NCBI RefSeq assembly: GCF_009749405.1
Contig: NZ_WBIQ01000001.1
Span: 62,001-126,000 of the forward strand
Source of the DNA: Agromyces lapidis
GTDB lineage: Bacteria > Actinomycetota > Actinomycetes > Actinomycetales > Microbacteriaceae
Direction: 5' to 3'
DNA length: 64,000 nt
A model generated the notes under the pieces. That model had not been told where the DNA came from, made no database searches, and saw nothing but the letters and a program-made list of their open reading frames with translations. The translations under genes were made by a program, and so were the position numbers. Positions 60,144-64,000 of the stretch are shown piece after piece (position 1 is the stretch's first letter; each line of letters starts with the position of its first letter).

Positions 60144-61351
60144 GCCTCGTCCTCGTCGTCAACTCGGGTTCGTCGTCGCTGAAGTACCAGCTCGTCGACG
60201 CGGCGAGCGGCGAGGCGCTCGCGAGCGGGCTGGTCGAACGGATCGGGCGTGAGGGCGGGCACGCCAGGCACCGCCACGAGGGGCCCGAGAACGACAGCCT
60301 CGGCTCGAACTGGGACGCCGCGGTCGACGTGCCCGACCATTTCGCGGCGTTCGACGTCATGCTCGAGGGATTCGCCGCGCACGGGCCGTCGCTCGAGCAG
60401 CACCCGCCGGTCGCGGTCGGGCACCGCGTGGTGCAGGGCGGTGCCCGCTTCTTCGAGCCGACGGTGATCACCCCGCTCGTGAAGATCAACATCGACGAGC
60501 TGTCGAGTCTCGCGCCGCTGCACAACCCCGCGAACCTCGAGGGCATCGAGGCGGCGCAGCGGGCGTTCCCCGAGGTGCCGCACGTGGCGGTGTTCGACAC
60601 GGCGTTCCACCAGACGATGCCGCCGGCGGCCTTCACGTACGCGATCGACCGCGACGTCGCGACGAAGCACCGCATCCGGCGCTACGGCTTCCACGGCACC
60701 TCGCACCGCTACGTCTCGCGGGCCGCGGCCGAGTTCGTGGGGCGCCCCGTCGAGGAGCTCGACCAGATCGTGCTGCATCTCGGCAACGGCGCCTCGGCGT
60801 GCGCGGTCGCGGGCGGGCGCTCGGTCGACACGAGCATGGGCATGACCCCGCTCGAGGGCCTCGTCATGGGCACCCGCTCGGGCGACCTCGACCCGGCGAT
60901 CCTGCTGCACCTGCAGCGGCGGGCGGGCCTCGACGTCGACGGCGTCGACGAACTCCTCAACCGGCGCAGCGGCATCCTCGGCCTCGGCGGGCACGCCGAC
61001 ATGCGCGACCTCGTCGACGCGGCCGAGGCGGGGGAGGAGCGCGCCGCCCTCGCCCTCGAGGTGTACGCGCACCGCCTGAAGGCGTACATCGGGGCGTACC
61101 TGGCCCAGCTCGGCGGCGTCGACGTGATCTCGTTCACCGCGGGTGTCGGCGAGAACTCGGCGCCGGTGCGGGCCGCCGCGCTCACCGGGCTCGAGCGGCT
61201 CGGCATCGAGCTCGATGCGGAGCGCAACGCCACCCGCTCGGGCGGCATCCGCGTGATCTCGACCGATGCGTCGCCGGTCACGGTGCTCGTCGTGCCGACC
61301 GACGAAGAGCTCGAGATCGCCCGCCAGACGCTCGAGGCCGTCTCGGCCTGA
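60140..61351 (+). CDS. ackA: Acetate kinase AckA
   Basis: 403 residues. VLVVNSGSSSLKYQL at the N-terminus, HNPANLEGI, FDTAFHQTMP, GFHGTSHRYV and LGNGASACAV are the acetate kinase signatures. It makes acetate and ATP from acetyl phosphate, or the reverse. GTG start overlapping the pta stop; a GGATGCCTCG motif spans this junction. The operon ends in a REP-like inverted repeat. Confidence 0.96.
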   Translation: MSLVLVVNSGSSSLKYQLVDAASGEALASGLVERIGREGGHARHRHEGPENDSLGSNWDAAVDVPDHFAAFDVMLEGFAAHGPSLEQHPPVAVGHRVVQGGARFFEPTVITPLVKINIDELSSLAPLHNPANLEGIEAAQRAFPEVPHVAVFDTAFHQTMPPAAFTYAIDRDVATKHRIRRYGFHGTSHRYVSRAAAEFVGRPVEELDQIVLHLGNGASACAVAGGRSVDTSMGMTPLEGLVMGTRSGDLDPAILLHLQRRAGLDVDGVDELLNRRSGILGLGGHADMRDLVDAAEAGEERAALALEVYAHRLKAYIGAYLAQLGGVDVISFTAGVGENSAPVRAAALTGLERLGIELDAERNATRSGGIRVISTDASPVTVLVVPTDEELEIARQTLEAVSA

Positions 61352-61360
61352 CCGCTACTC

Positions 61361-61449
61361 GTCGGTCGAGTAGCGAAGCGTATCGAGACCACCGCCGCGG
61401 CTCCCCGTCAGTGGTCTCGATACGCTCCTTCGTCGCTACTCGACCGACC
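61361..61449. repeat. REP-like inverted repeat after ackA
   Basis: Two inverted copies of the REP-like element, 61363-61392 and 61411-61446, face each other around about 18 bp. GGTCGAGTAGCGAAGCGTAT pairs with its complement apart from a short insertion. As RNA it makes a long hairpin that would terminate pta-ackA. Confidence 0.78.
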
Positions 61450-61458
61450 GAGCGAGTC

Positions 61459-61498
61459 TGCAAGAACTATTGCGCAACACTTCTTGCAGAGTTAGCAT
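61459..61498 (+). promoter_or_regulatory. ArsR-type operator and promoter
   Basis: TTGCGC (61470-61475), a 17-bp spacer and TAGCAT (61493-61498) lie six bases before the GTG. The 30-bp dyad TGCAAGAA (61459-61466) with TTCTTGCA (61481-61488) encloses the inner palindrome TTGCGCAA (61470-61477), which is also the -35 box. It is a strong autoregulatory site for the ArsR gene. Confidence 0.75.
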
Positions 61499-61504
61499 GA
61501 TGGC

Positions 61505-62083
61505 GTGAGCGAGCACCAGAACTCCATCGACCTGCGCGACGCGGGCGCCATGCGCGCCATGGCGCACCCGCTCCGGCTGCGCATCCTCGGTCTCCTGCGC
61601 ATGCACGGCCCGCACTCGGTGGGCATGCTCGCCGAGGCGACGGGCGCGGCGTCGGGGTCGATCAGCTACCACTTGTCGACCCTCGCGAAGCACGGCTTCG
61701 TCGAGCCCGCGCCCGAGCACGAGCGCGACGGTCGCGAGCGCTGGTGGCGTTCGGCGCACGACATGACGAGCCTGAGCGCCGAAGACTACCTCGACGATCC
61801 CGAGCGCCGTGAGGCGGCCGAGGCGATGCGCCGCACGGTCATCGACGCGTACCATCGCGAGCTCCTCGACGCGCTCGACGCCGAGCTCGGGCTCGAACCC
61901 GAGTGGATCGCCGCCTCCGACTCGAGCGACGGGGGAGCGCAGCTCACCCTCGACGAGTTCCGCGAACTCACCGCCGAACTCGCCGCCGTGCGCGAGAAGT
62001 GGTGGGCGGTCGGCCGCGAGCCGCGGCCGGGCACCCGCGCCGTCCGCTGGATCACGCACACCTTCCCGAGGAGCGAGCAATGA
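61505..62083 (+). CDS. ArsR-family regulator
   Basis: 192 residues. The winged helix AMAHPLRLRILGLLRMHGPH, VGMLAEATGAASGSISYHLS and the wing (PEHERDGRERWWRSA) are clear; the C-terminal part is a helical domain with no cysteine metal site, so an organic ligand is likelier than a metal. GTG start is leaderless. It is coupled to the MFS exporter by ATGA and probably represses both. Confidence 0.9.
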   Translation: MSEHQNSIDLRDAGAMRAMAHPLRLRILGLLRMHGPHSVGMLAEATGAASGSISYHLSTLAKHGFVEPAPEHERDGRERWWRSAHDMTSLSAEDYLDDPERREAAEAMRRTVIDAYHRELLDALDAELGLEPEWIAASDSSDGGAQLTLDEFRELTAELAAVREKWWAVGREPRPGTRAVRWITHTFPRSEQ

Positions 62084-63393
62084 GCGAGCTGACGGAGACC
62101 GACGGGTCTCGATACGGCGCTGGCGCGCCGACTCGACCGGCTGGGGGTGGCGCCCGACGCCGGTTGCCGCTCGTCGCCAGCCTCGCGGCCGCACTGTTCT
62201 CGCTCGGCGGCAACGCGATCGCGCTCGTCGCCCTGCCGATCATCGCCCTCACGCAGACGGGTTCGCCGCTCGCAGCGGGCGTCGTCGGCGTCTTCGCGAC
62301 CGTGCCGCTCATCATCGGCGGCGCGCTCGGCGGCGTGCTCGTCGACCGATTCGGCTACCGGTCGTCGTCGATCGTCGCCGACCTCGCGAGCGCGGTCACG
62401 GTGCTCGCCATCCCGCTGCTCCACGCGACGGTGGGACTGCCGTTCGGAGCGATGCTCGCACTCGTCTTCCTCGGAGGGCTCCTCGACCCGCCGGGCGACA
62501 CGGCGAAGACCTCGATGACCCCTGACCTCGCGAAGCTCGCGCACTGGCCGATCGAGCGGGCCGCGGGCGCCCAGGCGGCCGTGCAGCGCACTGCGATGAT
62601 GCTCGGCGCGGGCACGGCGGGCGCGCTCGTCGCGTTCCTCGGGCCGATGCCCGCGCTCGTGGTCGACGCGGGCGGGTTCCTCGTCTCGGCACTGCTCGTG
62701 CTGTGCTTCGTGCCGCGCAGGCTCGGCGCCGAGCCTGAGGGCGACGTCGCCGACGCCGCGGAGGCGCCCGCGAAGGGCGGCGGCTTCGTCGAGGGGCTTC
62801 GCTTCGTGGCATCCTCGCCGTTGCTTCGCGCGATCGTGCTGCTCGTGACGCTCACGAACGCGATCGACGCGGCCGGCATGACCGTGCTGAAGCCGCTGTA
62901 TGCGACCGAGGTGCTCGGCGACCCCGCGCAGCTGGGCTTCATGGTCGGATGCTTCGCAGCCGGTGCGCTGACCGGCTCGGTGCTCTTCGGGGCGATCGGT
63001 CACCGCTTCTCGGGGCGGCTGATGTTCGCGGTGTGCTTCCTCATCGCCGGCACCGTGCCGTACGTGACGATGGCGCTCGGCGCGCCCGCGCCGGTGCTGC
63101 TGCCCGTGCTCGCGCTGTCGGGGCTGGCCGCGGGCGCCATCAACCCGATGATCTCGACCGCCATGTACGGGCTCATCCCCGACGGCATGCGCGCCCGGGT
63201 CTTCGGCGTGACCACCGCGGGCGTCGCCGCAACCATGCCGCTCGGCGCCCTCCTCGGCGGTCTCGCGGCCGAGCAGGCGGGGCTCGTGCCGACCCTCGTG
63301 GTGTGCGCCGGACTCTATCTCGTGCTCGCGTCGAGCCCGCTCTACCTGCGGGCCTTCTCGGGGCTCCGCGCCGCGTCGGCGACTGCTCGCTAG
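62080..63393 (+). CDS. MFS exporter controlled by ArsR
   Basis: 437 residues, about 12 membrane segments, resembling the macrolide/enterobactin-exporter-like MFS group (GGALGGVLVDRFGYRSSSIV motif A). GAGGAG precedes the ATG. Residues 9-21 (DGSRYGAGAPTRP) are encoded by a REP-like element, 62104-62140, that lengthens the cytoplasmic N-terminus. Substrate unknown. Confidence 0.87.
   Translation: MSELTETDGSRYGAGAPTRPAGGGARRRLPLVASLAAALFSLGGNAIALVALPIIALTQTGSPLAAGVVGVFATVPLIIGGALGGVLVDRFGYRSSSIVADLASAVTVLAIPLLHATVGLPFGAMLALVFLGGLLDPPGDTAKTSMTPDLAKLAHWPIERAAGAQAAVQRTAMMLGAGTAGALVAFLGPMPALVVDAGGFLVSALLVLCFVPRRLGAEPEGDVADAAEAPAKGGGFVEGLRFVASSPLLRAIVLLVTLTNAIDAAGMTVLKPLYATEVLGDPAQLGFMVGCFAAGALTGSVLFGAIGHRFSGRLMFAVCFLIAGTVPYVTMALGAPAPVLLPVLALSGLAAGAINPMISTAMYGLIPDGMRARVFGVTTAGVAATMPLGALLGGLAAEQAGLVPTLVVCAGLYLVLASSPLYLRAFSGLRAASATAR
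62104..62140. repeat. REP-like element inside the MFS gene
   Basis: GGTCTCGATACG, a GCGCTGGCGCGCC centre and GACTCGACC match the family seen at 54672 and 61361. It is read in frame near the N-terminus of the exporter. Confidence 0.65.
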
Positions 63394-63403
63394 GAGCATC
63401 CGT

Positions 63404-63426
63404 ACCCCCCATTCGGGGGTGATTTT
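63404..63426 (+). terminator. Intrinsic terminator after the MFS gene
   Basis: ACCCCC and GGGGGT pair around a five-base loop and are followed by gatttt, the best rho-independent terminator in the window. Confidence 0.75.
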
Positions 63427-63518
63427 GTACCATCCCCTGTTCGAGGGAGTACCGCCCCAAATAGGTTGTGGCCAGGCGACGCGGGGGCGTCGCAATGTGC
63501 ACTCTGGGGGGACGTGAC
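63427..63518 (+). promoter_or_regulatory. Promoter and structured leader of the anchor-type gene
   Basis: A dyad GTAC-CA-TCCC with GGGA-GTAC (63427-63452) precedes TAGGTT (63462-63467). The transcript should begin near 63474, directly at the hairpin GCGACGC-GGGG-GCGTCGC (63476-63493). GGGGGGA then lies about six bases before the ATG. Confidence 0.5.
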
Positions 63519-64000
63519 ATGCAGCTCGAACGCGCGCGCTCGAACACTGACCGGAGGCGCCGAGGGGCGCACAGGGCAACGGATCCGAGAGGGCGCGCGA
63601 TGCGCTGGCTCGCCGCCGTGGGAGTGATCGCGCTCACCGCCGGCGGCGGGGCGGTCTCGGCTCAGGCTGCGCCCGGCGACGAGTCATATGCCGAGGGCCA
63701 GTTCCTCTCGGGTTCGCTCCTCGATCTCATCGACCTCAGCAGCATCATCGGCATCGACGGCGAGACCGCCTCGAGCGACGGGGTGACGCCCGAGACGAAC
63801 TCGACGAATCTCGATCTCACGGCGCTCGGCCTGCTCAACATCGACATCGGCGGTGGTCTCCAGATCCCGCTGGACTTCGCCGACGCCGGGGTCGTCGGCC
63901 AGTACGCGAGCGCCCAGATCGACGGCTCCTCGATCGGCGCCTCGGGTCTCATCTCGGATTCCGGCGCGATCGGAACGGGCGTCACCCCCGCTCCCGGAGT
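63519..64000 (+). CDS. Secreted choice-of-anchor G-like protein, partial
   Basis: 160 residues visible; the gene continues past the right edge. A basic N-terminus (MQLERARSNTDRRRRG) and a hydrophobic core (WLAAVGVIALTAGGG) with cleavage near VSAQAAP form a long export signal. The mature start YAEGQFLSGSLLDLIDLSSI and LDLTALGLLNIDI resemble actinobacterial choice-of-anchor G proteins, cell-surface proteins of unknown role. A second in-frame ATG at 63600 would give a shorter signal. Confidence 0.7.
   Translation, partial: MQLERARSNTDRRRRGAHRATDPRGRAMRWLAAVGVIALTAGGGAVSAQAAPGDESYAEGQFLSGSLLDLIDLSSIIGIDGETASSDGVTPETNSTNLDLTALGLLNIDIGGGLQIPLDFADAGVVGQYASAQIDGSSIGASGLISDSGAIGTGVTPAPG

Overview
The window is a gene-dense stretch of a very GC-rich actinobacterial chromosome. 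Synteny style, codon use (almost every third base G or C), promoters of the form TANNNT lying 6-7 bases before the start codon, and short REP-like elements containing GGTCTCGATACG point to the family Microbacteriaceae (Agromyces-like). That placement is inference from pattern, not a search. About 60 protein genes, one tRNA-Ser and the small SRP RNA can be supported. Most genes sit in short operons whose stop and start codons overlap as ATGA, GTGA or TGATG.

Layout. 0-1.8 kb: two ClpP genes (one without its catalytic serine) downstream of a MarR regulator. 1.8-14.8 kb: housekeeping and accessory genes (F420/NADP reductase-like protein, metallo-beta-lactamase fold hydrolase, Nudix hydrolase, FAD oxidoreductase, lipase-maturation-factor-like membrane protein, two drug-type MFS exporters, AI-2E permease, glycerate kinase, Eis acetyltransferase, PAP2 phosphatase). 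14.8-15.2 kb: a non-coding array of seven 16-bp palindromes, mostly on an exact 31-bp pitch. 15.2-39 kb: a molybdenum island: moaB, moaC, moeA, moaD, moeZ, moaE and moaA for the cofactor, modABC plus an HTH-Mop regulator for molybdate, and the two enzymes that use it, respiratory nitrate reductase (narGHJI with narK and a cysteine-rich SufR-like regulator) and xanthine dehydrogenase (xdhABC). 39-44.5 kb: purine-ring degradation (DUF6986 aldolase-like protein, ureidoglycine aminohydrolase, a fused allantoinase-OHCU decarboxylase, hydroxyisourate hydrolase, uricase). With the guanine deaminase and xanthine dehydrogenase this runs guanine to xanthine to urate to allantoin to allantoate; no allantoate amidohydrolase is visible here.

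44.5-64 kb: a GNAT plus N-acylamino-acid racemase pair, an APH-type kinase coupled to a LigD-type polymerase, a HerA-like ATPase, tandem SRP RNA and tRNA-Ser(GGA), a P-loop kinase, a coupled monooxygenase/BASS transporter/epimerase operon, a DUF998 membrane protein overlapping pta-ackA, an ArsR-MFS operon with a clear operator, and the start of a secreted choice-of-anchor-type protein.

The most unusual observations are the 31-bp-pitched palindrome array, the active/inactive ClpP pair, a ten-base motif (GGATGCCTCG) present 21 times in several reading frames and in one terminator, the allantoinase-OHCU decarboxylase fusion, and REP-like elements that have become part of the ends of two transporter genes.
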